A stretch of DNA of 13,198 nucleotides from Desulfuromonadaceae bacterium (GCA_027065245.1 JAMOOS010000119.1:1-13198); one strand, 5' to 3'; counted from the first letter of the stretch, positions 6,404 through 13,198 are shown. Notes: generated by a model not told the origin, from the sequence alone. Translations and numbers: made by a program.

Positions 6404-7747
6404 CTACTCCTTGTCGGACCGTGCCAGCGCAACGACACGGCCAAGATGGGAATTACGCAATACCTGCTCTACACGCACCGGCAGCAACTGCCCGGGCGTG
6501 ACGTCGCCAGCGTCAAAATGGATAATGCGGTTGTAAGCGCTGCGCCCGAACAGCTTGCCCGGCGTGCGCGGACTCGGCCCTTCCACCAGCACCTGCTGTG
6601 TCTGCCCCAGATCTCCGCCCCAGACGGCGGCACTGATCTCCCCCTGCACCTGGAGCAGGTGATCGAAACGGCGCTGTTTTTCAGCGGCAGTCACATCGTC
6701 AGCCAGCTTGAGCGCCGCCGTGTACGGGCGCGGCGAATACAAAAAGGTGTAGGCATCGGCGAAGCGTACCTGCTTAATTACCGCGATGGTGGCGAGAAAG
6801 TCGGCCTCGCTTTCACCGGGAAAACCGACGATAAGATCGGTAGTAAAACGGATGTGCGCGCAGCGCTGGCGCAGGCGGGCGATAATATCCAGGTAGCGGC
6901 TGCTGTCGTAGCCACGGTTCATGGCATGCAGCACGCGGTCGGAACCGCTCTGTAGCGCCAGATGCAGATGGGGGCACAACTTGTTCAGGCTGGCAAAGCA
7001 GTCGATGAGTTCGTCGTCCACATCCTTGGGATGCGACGAGGTAAAACGCAACCGCTCCAGGCCGTTAATAGCGTGCAACCGCCCGAGCAGCTCGGCAAAA
7101 CTTATATCGGCATCCCCTTTACGGGCGTAGGAATTGACATTCTGCCCCAGCAGGGTGATCTCTTTTACGCCGTTATCCACCAGTTCACTTACTTCGGCGA
7201 TAATTTCGCCACTGGCACGGCTGACTTCGCGTCCGCGCACATAAGGCACTACACAGTAGCTGCAGAAGTTATCGCACCCCTGCATAATGGTGACAAAGCG
7301 GCTCACCGCGCCGCTGTGATCGCGGCGGGGAAAATGGCGCAGCCGACGGCTACCGGGATAATGCTCCACGGCGCACTGTTGCCCGCCACCGGCGGCCACC
7401 GCCGCTATCAGTTGTGGCAATTTATGAACATTATGGGTGCCAAAGACGATATCCACGTGAGGAACATCGCGCAGCAAACGCTCCCCCTCCTGCTGGGCAA
7501 CGCAGCCACCCACGGCGATAATCATGGCCGGATTGCGCTGCTTGTACGGCTTAAAACTGCCCAAGTGGCCGTAAACCTTGCGCTGTGCCTTGTCGCGCAC
7601 CGAGCAGGTGTTGAGGATAACCACATCAGCGTGACGGGCGGCGGCAACGGCGGTGTAGCCAGCCGCGCGCAGCAGCGACTCCATCCACTCCGAATCGACC
7701 ACGTTCATCTGGCAACCGAAGGTTTCGAGATAATAGCTTTTACTCAT
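6404..7747 (-). CDS. miaB: tRNA-2-methylthio-N6-dimethylallyladenosine synthase
   Basis: Radical-SAM methylthiotransferase that adds a 2-methylthio group to isopentenyladenosine 37 of tRNAs reading U-starting codons. The protein is 447 residues. The N-terminal UPF0004 domain starts with TFGCQMN and has three cluster cysteines, Cys12, Cys48 (NTCSVRDKA) and Cys82 (GGCVAQ). The radical-SAM domain has CDNFCSYC (Cys158, Cys162, Cys165), then LGQNVNSY, LQSGSD and DLIVGFPGE. A TRAM domain forms the C-terminus (about 380-447). The ATG at 7747 matches the family start (SKSYYLETFGCQMN). The open frame continues upstream to 7963, but that would overlap the neighbouring gene and add 72 low-complexity residues, so it is rejected. 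The Shine-Dalgarno is weak. It is downstream of the PH-domain gene (83-bp gap) and 8 bp ahead of the M42 gene. Confidence 0.96.
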   Translation of the reverse strand: MSKSYYLETFGCQMNVVDSEWMESLLRAAGYTAVAAARHADVVILNTCSVRDKAQRKVYGHLGSFKPYKQRNPAMIIAVGGCVAQQEGERLLRDVPHVDIVFGTHNVHKLPQLIAAVAAGGGQQCAVEHYPGSRRLRHFPRRDHSGAVSRFVTIMQGCDNFCSYCVVPYVRGREVSRASGEIIAEVSELVDNGVKEITLLGQNVNSYARKGDADISFAELLGRLHAINGLERLRFTSSHPKDVDDELIDCFASLNKLCPHLHLALQSGSDRVLHAMNRGYDSSRYLDIIARLRQRCAHIRFTTDLIVGFPGESEADFLATIAVIKQVRFADAYTFLYSPRPYTAALKLADDVTAAEKQRRFDHLLQVQGEISAAVWGGDLGQTQQVLVEGPSPRTPGKLFGRSAYNRIIHFDAGDVTPGQLLPVRVEQVLRNSHLGRVVALARSDKE

Positions 7748-7793
7748 TATATTTGCACATAGTTCATGGAAGATGGCCTCGCAAAAACAAGGG

Positions 7794-7823
7794 GATATAA
7801 CCAGATAGGCGCTCAAAAAGCAA
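7794..7823 (-). promoter_or_regulatory. Possible weak promoter ahead of miaB
   Basis: On the minus strand TTGCTT (complement of 7818-7823) is 18 bp from TATATC (complement of 7794-7799), about 47 bp before the miaB ATG. It is a modest match to the sigma-70 consensus in an AT-rich gap. The preceding gap shows no terminator, so miaB may also be read from upstream. Confidence 0.3.
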
Positions 7824-7830
7824 CGCCTTT

Positions 7831-8325
7831 TCAACGCTGCTCCACCACCGCCTGCAACTGCTGATACACCTGCTGCGGATACTCCACACAGCTCAAAACA
7901 AGACGGCGCCGACCGGCTTCGACATAAACATTCCCCAACTGCTCGCCAAGCGGGTACAGACATACATAGTTGATCTGCTCCAGCGGCACCCGCAGCAGGC
8001 GCTGACGCGGCCAGCCACAGCGCACCACCAGCTGGCGATCAGTGAGCAGATAACCGACCCGTTCCCATTCCAGCCGGGCGCGCACAGGCAGGCCAAGAAC
8101 CAGCCACAAACCGATAAGCAACACCGGCAGCGGCAGCACCAGCCACAGATATTGCCCCTGCTCCCGCGTCAACTGCCAGCCGCTATATTCCCAGCCCGCC
8201 GCCAGCAGCGCCACCACCAGCCCGAATACCATGCGCCGCCAGTGGCGAAAAACAAAACAGCGCGGCGCCGGCCGCCCCTGCCACAGCAACTGTTCCCCCT
8301 TATCAATCTCCATCCACAGTGCCAC
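7831..8325 (-). CDS. Small membrane protein with bacterial PH-like (DUF304/YdbS-type) domain
   Basis: About 164 residues. The N-terminus (EIDKGEQLLWQGRPAPR) is typical of the bPH2/DUF304 family. Two hydrophobic segments follow, at roughly residues 31-50 and 59-80 (LWLVLPLPVLLIGLWLVLGL), and then a soluble C-terminal PH-like part starting with VGYLLTDRQLVVRCG (90-104) and ending in a helix (QQVYQQLQAVVEQR). It therefore sits in the inner membrane with the PH domain probably cytoplasmic; the function is unknown. Start choice: the frame opens at a TTG at 8343. GTG at 8325 has AGGAAGG at good spacing and is preferred. ATG at 8313 has no close Shine-Dalgarno but begins at the conserved region. The gene is the first of the leftward block and is divergent from the XRE regulator. 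Confidence 0.7.
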   Translation of the reverse strand: MALWMEIDKGEQLLWQGRPAPRCFVFRHWRRMVFGLVVALLAAGWEYSGWQLTREQGQYLWLVLPLPVLLIGLWLVLGLPVRARLEWERVGYLLTDRQLVVRCGWPRQRLLRVPLEQINYVCLYPLGEQLGNVYVEAGRRRLVLSCVEYPQQVYQQLQAVVEQR

Positions 8326-8343
8326 TGCCGCCTTCCTCTTCAA

Positions 8344-8660
8344 TCCGGTGATATTTTACCATTACTAAAAAACACTGCGTAAGCAAAACTCCACCTCACA
8401 ACTCCACCACTGCCGATTAAGCGACAATAGCCAACAATAACAATATGATACAGCACCCATTCTTTTCGACACCCAACAGCAACACCATGGCACAATTATT
8501 TTCGCTTGCAAAATATTTTTAATTGCTCTTTACTTGGCGCGTTATTGCATACCGCAGCCTCTACGCGCTGCGTCCATAATACAAATCCGTCATCTGCAGC
8601 AAAAACAATTCAACCAACCAGTTAACCAGAGCCAGCATACTGCATACGCTTGAGGACGTC
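8344..8660. other. Divergent intergenic region, AT-rich, no gene seen
   Basis: Non-coding region between the PH-domain gene (leftward) and the XRE-cupin gene (rightward), with its AT-rich core at about 8440-8580. On the minus strand TGGTAAAAT (complement of 8353-8361) is an extended -10 candidate for the PH gene without a clear -35. For the regulator I see no clean -35/-10 pair. GCATAC occurs three times (8547-8552, 8635-8640, 8642-8647), the last two tandem just before the regulator's ribosome-binding site, and may be an operator. No RNA gene or mobile element was recognised. Confidence 0.5.
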
Positions 8661-9197
8661 GTGACCTACAACATCGGATCCAAGGTAAAACAACTGCGCA
8701 AAGCGCGCAACATGACCCTGCAGAATGTTGCCGATGAAACCGGTTTTTCCCCGGCACTCATCTCCCAGATAGAAAACAACAACATCACCCCACCCATTGC
8801 CACTCTGGCAAAACTTTCCGAGTTCTTCGAAGTAAAAATAGGTTGTTTTTTTGAGGAGGAGGAGCATTGCCCTTACGAGGTGGTGCGCGCCAGCGACAAT
8901 CACACACCACAGCGCAAAAACGGCCTTATATACCATCCATTGGCGGGTCAGCAGCTTAAAAAGAACTTGGAAGCATACTACATCACCGTTTCCAAAAGTA
9001 CCCGGAATCACAAGCTGCCAGACAACGGCAAGGAAAAATTCCTCCTCGTCACCGCCGGCACCATCAGCGTGGAGGTTGACAACGAACAGATTGTCCTAGG
9101 CAACGGCGATGCCATCTATCTGGATGCCAATGTCAGTTGCCGCATCAACATGCACCAGGAAAACGCCCAGCTACTGGCGGTGTTCGGCCCGGACTGA
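8661..9197 (+). CDS. XRE-family transcriptional regulator with C-terminal cupin domain
   Basis: 178-residue cytoplasmic DNA-binding protein. Residues 6-62 form an XRE/Cro-type helix-turn-helix (VKQLRKARNMTLQNVADETGFSPALISQIENN, with the recognition helix in FSPALISQIE). After a linker with an acidic patch (FEEEEH, about 65-70), residues of about 105-178 form a small cupin barrel (EKFLLVTAGTISVEVDNEQIVLGNGDAIYLDANVSCRI). This layout is that of PuuR/SutR-like regulators, in which the cupin senses a small molecule; the ligand cannot be read here. Start GTG at 8661 with GAGG just upstream; no ATG offers a better start. The gene is divergent from the PH-domain gene, and mgtC lies 124 bp downstream in the same direction. 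The cupin lacks an obvious full set of metal-binding histidines, so it is probably a binding rather than an enzymatic domain. Confidence 0.88.
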   Translation: MTYNIGSKVKQLRKARNMTLQNVADETGFSPALISQIENNNITPPIATLAKLSEFFEVKIGCFFEEEEHCPYEVVRASDNHTPQRKNGLIYHPLAGQQLKKNLEAYYITVSKSTRNHKLPDNGKEKFLLVTAGTISVEVDNEQIVLGNGDAIYLDANVSCRINMHQENAQLLAVFGPD

Positions 9198-9321
9198 TCT
9201 TGTGCGGCCAAAGACAAAGCAAAACAGACCCCGGCAACAGCAAATTATGCTAGACTCAGCGCATGTGCAGCGTATCATGTTGCACCATCACACTCCCATA
9301 TTTCACCACCAAGGAGAACGT

Positions 9322-10020
9322 ATGAGCGCTGTTTCCTGTATGGATATTTCATTGCAACTACTGCTGCTCAAGCTGGCTGGGGCATTTCTCGCCGGTATCG
9401 TAATCGGCATCGAGCGGGAAAAGCATGGCCGCCCGGCCGGGCTGCGTACCCACATTCTGGTATGTACCGGCGCCTGCCTGATGATGATTGTATCAGAAGG
9501 AATGTTCGTGAAATACCACCAGCTAACCTCCGATTCCATCATGCGTGTCGATCCGGGCCGCATTGCCGCCCAGATTATAACCGGCATCGGCTTTCTCGGT
9601 GCCGGAGTTATCATCAAGGAGGGTTCCAACATTCGCGGGCTGACCACTGCCGCCTGCCTGTGGTATGCCGCCGGAGTGGGCATGGCGTTTGGCGCCGGAC
9701 TGTTCAGTGCCGCCATCACCGCCACCATTCTGGCCATGACTGTGCTGTTGTTGATGAAACGACTGGAACCGATATTTAAAAAAGACTGCTTTCTCAACCT
9801 GTGCGTGGTAACCGACAGCGCCACCGACCTGTTTCCGCAATTGGAAAAGATCCTGAACCAGATGGACGTGCGTATCTCCAACATTGAACAAAATCTCGAC
9901 CTGCACGAAAACATCCGCCGCTACGATCTGGTCATCACCCAGCAGACCCGCCGTATCGGCCGCGATCTGGTAGCCGCCATCACAGCATTGCCGGGCGTAC
10001 TGCGGGTGCGCTACCGCTGA
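9322..10020 (+). CDS. MgtC/SapB-family inner-membrane protein
   Basis: 232-residue membrane protein. Five hydrophobic segments lie near residues 10-30, 42-62, 79-99, 106-126 and 128-146. The family signature is complete: GIEREKHGRPAGLRTHILV (29-47), DPGRIAAQIITGIGFLGAGVI (77-97) and IRGLTTAACLW (104-114). Residues of about 150-232 form a soluble ACT-like C-terminal domain (LNLCVVTDSATDLFPQLEKIL...RYDLVITQQ...PGVLRVRYR). MgtC itself modulates F-type ATP synthase and phosphate/Mg2+ homeostasis in Salmonella; most environmental members have no proven role. AAGGAG 5 bp before the ATG at 9322 sets the start; an open frame reaching back to 9109 overlaps the regulator and is rejected. The gene follows the XRE-cupin gene, which may regulate it (inference). 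It converges on the chemoreceptor gene. The symbol mgtC is not assigned because orthology cannot be shown. Confidence 0.93.
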   Translation: MSAVSCMDISLQLLLLKLAGAFLAGIVIGIEREKHGRPAGLRTHILVCTGACLMMIVSEGMFVKYHQLTSDSIMRVDPGRIAAQIITGIGFLGAGVIIKEGSNIRGLTTAACLWYAAGVGMAFGAGLFSAAITATILAMTVLLLMKRLEPIFKKDCFLNLCVVTDSATDLFPQLEKILNQMDVRISNIEQNLDLHENIRRYDLVITQQTRRIGRDLVAAITALPGVLRVRYR

Positions 10021-10021
10021 T

Positions 10022-10054
10022 AAAAAAACGCCCGGCTGCACAAACAGCCGGGCG
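10022..10054 (-). terminator. Rho-independent terminator of the chemoreceptor gene
   Basis: A perfect 10-bp stem (CGCCCGGCTG at 10029-10038 and CAGCCGGGCG at 10045-10054) with a 6-base loop is followed on the minus strand by seven T (10028-10022). It lies 27 bp after the chemoreceptor stop. It starts within a few bases of the mgtC stop on the other strand, where the hairpin lacks a U-tract, so it is a one-way terminator by sequence. Confidence 0.92.
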
Positions 10055-10081
10055 CGAAAAAATTGGCATTGGCGCAAGATG

Positions 10082-11881
10082 CTAGTCGTCCAGCAGCCCT
10101 TGCGGATCGAGTCCGATACGTACCCCGCCCCAGTGGCGGCCAGCGACATAAATAGGCAGCGATAAGTCGCTGATCACCTGACCAGTATCGCGACAGTAGG
10201 TCTGGAGGAGAAATTTCTCCTGACTCTGAGCTGCTGCAGCACCGACGGGGTCATTGAACAGGCGTTTATCGCGACTGTTGACCAGATCCTGTTCCGGATC
10301 GCCGGTAAGCGGTTGGGAGTAAAAACTGTTATGGGTGGGGGCGTAACCATTTTTATCCACCGCCAGGCAAAAAACCCCACCCCTCACACGACGAACAACC
10401 TCGTCATATATCGGCTGCATGTCGGTTTCAAAGTAGCTATCGTAGCAGGTTTTGTACTTAACCGGATCGGTACCTGGAATCGGCTGATAGTTGGTATCAA
10501 ACACATCTATCCCTTGCTCCGCCAGAGCGGCTATCTGCTTTTGCAGATGATCACGCACCGAATTAGCCAGGCACAGGGTAGCTTCAAAACTACCTCGGCC
10601 GAGTTTGAAGTTGGACACCGTTTCCTGCATTATCTGGGTGGTGCCATTGAGGTTCCGGGTATATTCCGTCGCCGCGGACATGGCCTTTATCACCGTACCG
10701 CTCAGCTGTTTTACCTGGGTGATATTCTGATGCACCATGTTGGAAGCAGCAGACAGCTCTTCCACCGAAGCACTGATACGATGCAGACTGTCGTGAGTTT
10801 TTTCAAAATCACTCACCATGTCGGTAAACTGGGTACAGGAACGCTCCACTACATCCCTGGTAGCATGAATATGCCTGGATATAACAGCGGTACCGTCTTG
10901 GGTTTGCTTTACCCCCTCAATCATGTCGCGCAGCGTCATAGCAATATTGTTGGTAGCGTCATTTACCTGGTTTGCCAGATTTTTAACCTCGTCAGCCACC
11001 ACGGCAAACCCGCGTCCAGCCTCGCCAGCGCGAGCAGCTTCTACGGCGGCATTGAGTGCCAGCAGGCCGGTTTGGTTGGAGATACTCTGAATTAAAACAA
11101 CTACTTCCTCAATCCCCTTCGACTTTTCATCCAACCCCTCAACGGTGACAACAAAATCTTTCAGAGTTCTGTCTACCTCTACAATGTAACTGTTGGCTTC
11201 CTGCAACCGGGTAAGGGAATCGCGCGCCTGTTCCAGTTGTTCCGAAGTGCTGGCTTGGATAGTCTGGGCGTTGTCGGCAATCTCGTTGGTGGCACCGGTG
11301 CTCTCGGCGCTGCTGGCGTAGATGGCGTCGGAAAGTTCCCCCTGCTTCTGCGACATATCGGTGGTTTCCTTGACCTGTTTATCCACCGAAGCAGAACGAA
11401 CCGCTATCTGCACCCCTTGCTGACGTACTTGACCGATGATATCACGCAGCTTGTCCATAAAATGGTTGAACCCGACCGACAAATCACGAATCTCATCATG
11501 GGTTTTCAGCGGCAGATCCCGGGACAGATCACCCTCACCACCGCTGATATTTTCGAATACCGCAGTGATATTCTTCAGTGGCCGCACCACCATAAATCTG
11601 AGAAAAAATATCTGGACAATGCAGACAATAAAACTAACCACCGCCAACGCAAACAACCACACGTGAGTGCTGCTGTGAATATCGGCAATCGCCTGTCGCG
11701 CCGCTGCCACCGAGGCGGCTGAAGCCAGCACGGCCTCCACCTGGCTGGCATCGTGATATACAATGGCCACACAGGCCAACACCGCCAGCAACAAAAACAG
11801 CATGTTGCCGGCAATCTTTTTGGTCAAGCTGTTGAATATCTGTTCTTCAAGCCATCGGTATATCCCGCCGAACAACCCCAT
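10082..11881 (-). CDS. Methyl-accepting chemotaxis protein with C-terminal Cache-like sensor domain
   Basis: 599-residue inner-membrane chemoreceptor. Two transmembrane helices (about 24-42 and 74-98) enclose only some 31 periplasmic residues, too few for a normal ligand-binding domain. A HAMP linker follows (about 95-150) and then the coiled-coil signalling domain with the conserved hairpin tip ISNQTGLLALNAAVEAARAG...GFAVVADEVKNLA (about 267-303). Residues of about 430-599 form an extra C-terminal globular domain containing YDSYFETDMQPIYDEVV, GYAPTHNS, FLLQTYCRDTGQVISDLSLPIYV and GRHWGGVRIG. I recognise this segment from other bacterial MCPs as a sensor-like (Cache/PAS-related) tail. The protein should signal to CheA/CheW. 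AGGAGG lies 5 bp before the ATG at 11881, whereas a GTG at 11896 would use this site as coding sequence, so 11881 is chosen. A promoter lies upstream and a terminator downstream, so it is a single-gene unit. No CheR-binding pentapeptide is seen at the end. Confidence 0.93.
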   Translation of the reverse strand: MGLFGGIYRWLEEQIFNSLTKKIAGNMLFLLLAVLACVAIVYHDASQVEAVLASAASVAAARQAIADIHSSTHVWLFALAVVSFIVCIVQIFFLRFMVVRPLKNITAVFENISGGEGDLSRDLPLKTHDEIRDLSVGFNHFMDKLRDIIGQVRQQGVQIAVRSASVDKQVKETTDMSQKQGELSDAIYASSAESTGATNEIADNAQTIQASTSEQLEQARDSLTRLQEANSYIVEVDRTLKDFVVTVEGLDEKSKGIEEVVVLIQSISNQTGLLALNAAVEAARAGEAGRGFAVVADEVKNLANQVNDATNNIAMTLRDMIEGVKQTQDGTAVISRHIHATRDVVERSCTQFTDMVSDFEKTHDSLHRISASVEELSAASNMVHQNITQVKQLSGTVIKAMSAATEYTRNLNGTTQIMQETVSNFKLGRGSFEATLCLANSVRDHLQKQIAALAEQGIDVFDTNYQPIPGTDPVKYKTCYDSYFETDMQPIYDEVVRRVRGGVFCLAVDKNGYAPTHNSFYSQPLTGDPEQDLVNSRDKRLFNDPVGAAAAQSQEKFLLQTYCRDTGQVISDLSLPIYVAGRHWGGVRIGLDPQGLLDD

Positions 11882-11957
11882 ACTACCCTCCTGCACTAAT
11901 CATCACAAAACCACGCATTAACAATGCCTGTGCCTCTAATAAAATTCCACAACGTAC

Positions 11958-11986
11958 ATAGTATTGAACGACACACTAAAAATCAA
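11958..11986 (-). promoter_or_regulatory. Probable sigma-70 promoter of the chemoreceptor gene
   Basis: On the minus strand TTGATT (complement of 11981-11986) is 17 bp from TACTAT (complement of 11958-11963), each a 4/6 match to consensus, giving a leader of about 70 bases. No flagellar sigma-28 pattern was found nearby. Upstream of it, an AT-rich dyad (TTTAATTAAA at 12024-12033, bracketed by GCTAA at 12012-12016 and TTAGC at 12036-12040) could be a regulatory site or part of the rluA-type gene's 3' end. Confidence 0.5.
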
Positions 11987-12063
11987 ACAATGTTTTCTAT
12001 CATATTCTCACGCTAAGACGAGATTTAATTAAAGTTTAGCCGCAAATCAGCATGCGCTCAAGA

Positions 12064-12933
12064 TCAATCTGCATGCAGGACAGCAGCGTAACTACGCAGA
12101 TCCGCCGGTAACAAACTGGAAATATCCACTTCGGCGCCACTGAACGGATCAGTAAAAATCAACGCACAACAGTGGAGAAACATCCGCCCCAGCCCATCTG
12201 GACACGGGCCACCGTAGCGCCGATCACCATACACGGGATGCCCCATGGCCGCCAGCTGACGGCGAATCTGATGTTGACGTCCGGTAAACAAACGCAGTTC
12301 CAGCAACGACGCGGTATCGTTACGCCAGCGTGCTTCAAATGATGTTGTTGCCGCCTTCAGCTTGCCTTTGGCATGCAGGGAAGAGTGAATAACACCGCTG
12401 CCGGGTGTTTTCCCCGCCACCAAAGCCAGGTAACGTTTTTCCACCTCTGCCCGCATGAACAGCCGCCCCAATTCCGCCAGGGCTCTTCGGCCTTTACCAA
12501 ACACCACCGGGCCGGAAGTCCCGACGTCGAGTCGATGTACCGGAGCACAACAGCAGCGCAGCCCCCGGCTGTGCAGCAGTTTTTCCACCCGCGCAGTCAA
12601 ATTATCCTCTGTATGACCTACCCCGGCATGAACCGCGACGCCGCTGGGCTTGTCCACCACCAGAATCTCCCTGCTTTCATACAAAATGTCAGGATCGGCA
12701 GCGCACTCTGCCGCGCCAGCCAGTAATTCCAGCACCCGGCCACTGTCGGGCACACGCACCTCCATTCCGCTGACCAGTCGGCAATCTTCGGTCAATACGC
12801 GCTCTTTGCTGACAACCTTGCCCTTTTTAATCAACTGACGCAAAAACGCTGTGCTGGCGGCAGGAATCTGGCGCTGAAGAAAACCCACCAAGCTGGCGGC
12901 ACTATCGGCATTGGCAACAGTAAACAACGGCAT
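12064..12933 (-). CDS. RluA-family RNA pseudouridine synthase
   Basis: 289 residues. Isomerises uridine to pseudouridine in rRNA or tRNA; the exact site cannot be told from this sequence. The N-terminus (about 14-70) resembles an S4 RNA-binding domain (LVGFLQRQIPAASTAFLRQLIKKGKVVSKERVLTEDCRLVSGMEVRV). The catalytic domain contains VVDKPSGVAVHAG, the RluA motif HRLDVGTSG (133-141) with catalytic Asp136, a KRYLALVAG segment, FTGRQHQIRRQLAAMGHPVYGDRRYGG and a C-terminal FLHCCAL, all in the order of RluC/RluD/TruC proteins. The ATG at 12933 is preceded by GAGAGGGTGAAGAG. The gene is divergent from the MATE gene. The substitution of Val-Gly in the HRLD-XX-TSG motif and the ensuing PVVFGKGRR are unlike typical RluC/RluD, so it may be a distinct subgroup. 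Confidence 0.9.
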   Translation of the reverse strand: MPLFTVANADSAASLVGFLQRQIPAASTAFLRQLIKKGKVVSKERVLTEDCRLVSGMEVRVPDSGRVLELLAGAAECAADPDILYESREILVVDKPSGVAVHAGVGHTEDNLTARVEKLLHSRGLRCCCAPVHRLDVGTSGPVVFGKGRRALAELGRLFMRAEVEKRYLALVAGKTPGSGVIHSSLHAKGKLKAATTSFEARWRNDTASLLELRLFTGRQHQIRRQLAAMGHPVYGDRRYGGPCPDGLGRMFLHCCALIFTDPFSGAEVDISSLLPADLRSYAAVLHAD

Positions 12934-12960
12934 AACTCTTCACCCTCTCAAAACGTTGAC

Positions 12961-12970
12961 GCTATATAGC
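12961..12970. promoter_or_regulatory. GCTATATAGC palindrome between divergent genes
   Basis: A perfect 10-bp palindrome lies 27 bp before the rluA-type start and about 100 bp before the MATE start, within an imperfect wider dyad (AACG and CGTT on the flanks). It could be an operator or -10-like sequence for the leftward gene; no matching -35 is seen. Confidence 0.25.
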
Positions 12971-13072
12971 TTGGCGTTCAAGGCTATCACACTTGCCTGC
13001 TGTACAAAACCGCCGTTGTTTGCTATGTAGTCACTTTTTCGCTTTGTGGTAAAAATCTGCACCTGGAGCCCC

Positions 13073-13198
13073 ATGATCGCCCGTCAGCGCCATTCCATTC
13101 TTGTACGCAGCGAAATCGGCACCCTGCTGCGCCTGAGTATTCCCATCATTTTGGCACAACTGGCGCAATCGAGCATGGCTTTTGTCGATACAGTAATG
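13073..13198 (+). CDS. MATE-family multidrug/toxin efflux transporter, N-terminal fragment
   Basis: Only the first 42 residues are in the window. The frame runs from ATG 13073 to the last base without a stop. After a basic N-terminus (MIARQRHSILVRSEIGTLLR) comes LSIPIILAQLAQSSMAFVDTVM, the start of the first transmembrane helix and the conserved QL-Q-FVDTVM pattern of MATE/NorM transporters, which export cationic drugs or metabolites using Na+ or H+. TGGAG precedes the ATG by 5 bp. It is divergent from the pseudouridine synthase gene. Confidence 0.85.
   Translation, partial: MIARQRHSILVRSEIGTLLRLSIPIILAQLAQSSMAFVDTVM

Noticed and set aside
1175..6536. Long open frames on the plus strand opposite hrpB, guaA, guaB and the M42 gene (up to 368 codons, for example 5430-6536)
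   Set aside because: Each lies fully antisense to a gene with intact family motifs, gives low-complexity His/Arg/Gly-rich protein with no domain, and lacks a Shine-Dalgarno. They are explained by GC-rich codon use on the other strand.
7748..7963. 72-residue N-terminal extension of miaB
   Set aside because: It overlaps the neighbouring gene's 3' end, is Ala/Cys/Gly-rich without similarity to MiaB, and the family begins at about SKSYYLETFGCQMN.
8488..8523. Eleven-codon open frame (MAQLFSLAKYF) in the divergent intergenic region
   Set aside because: No Shine-Dalgarno upstream and too short to support as a gene or leader peptide.
9109..9321. N-terminal extension of the MgtC-family protein
   Set aside because: It overlaps the XRE-cupin gene in another frame and has a composition unlike a membrane protein; AAGGAG before the ATG at 9322 sets the start.
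11882..12063. Flagellar sigma-28 promoter for the chemoreceptor
   Set aside because: TAAA-like elements occur, but no GCCGATAA-like -10 at the right spacing; a sigma-70 pair fits better.

Overview
The window is a stretch of ordinary chromosome from a GC-rich Gram-negative bacterium. It carries an HrpB-type helicase, a two-transmembrane chemoreceptor, MgtC, a MATE transporter and MiaB. The mix of a guaB-guaA tandem, an M42 peptidase, a RelE/ribbon-helix-helix pair and an MCP with a C-terminal sensor resembles what I know of Desulfuromonadia (Geobacter/Pelobacter-like) genomes. That placement is an inference at low confidence. No rRNA, tRNA, CRISPR array, intact insertion sequence or phage gene is visible.

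Layout. Positions 1-8325 form a leftward block on the minus strand, read here in transcription order: a small bacterial-PH membrane protein, miaB, an M42 aminopeptidase, a toxin-antitoxin pair with its own promoter, guaB with its own promoter, guaA and hrpB (cut by the window edge). Positions 8326-8660 are a divergent non-coding region. An XRE-cupin regulator and an mgtC gene then run rightward. mgtC converges on a leftward chemoreceptor gene, with one strong terminator between them that serves the chemoreceptor. A leftward RluA-type pseudouridine synthase follows. The window ends in the first 42 codons of a rightward MATE transporter.

How the genes work together. guaB (IMP to XMP) and guaA (XMP to GMP) are the two-step GMP branch of purine synthesis, and hrpB starts 19 bp after guaA. 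miaB and the M42 gene are probably translationally coupled, because the M42 Shine-Dalgarno abuts and overlaps the miaB stop codon. The toxin-antitoxin pair sits between the M42 gene and guaB. It is flanked on its upstream side by a small hairpin holding a sequence I recall from dispersed repeats, and no terminator separates it from guaB.

The most interesting points are a RelE-family toxin with a CX2C-X10-CX2C insertion that could bind metal, a clear promoter/inverted-repeat operator for that pair, a perfect 11-bp hairpin immediately before the guaA ribosome-binding site, and a chemoreceptor that has almost no periplasmic domain but a 170-residue C-terminal sensor-like domain. I see no convincing wholly new multi-gene system.
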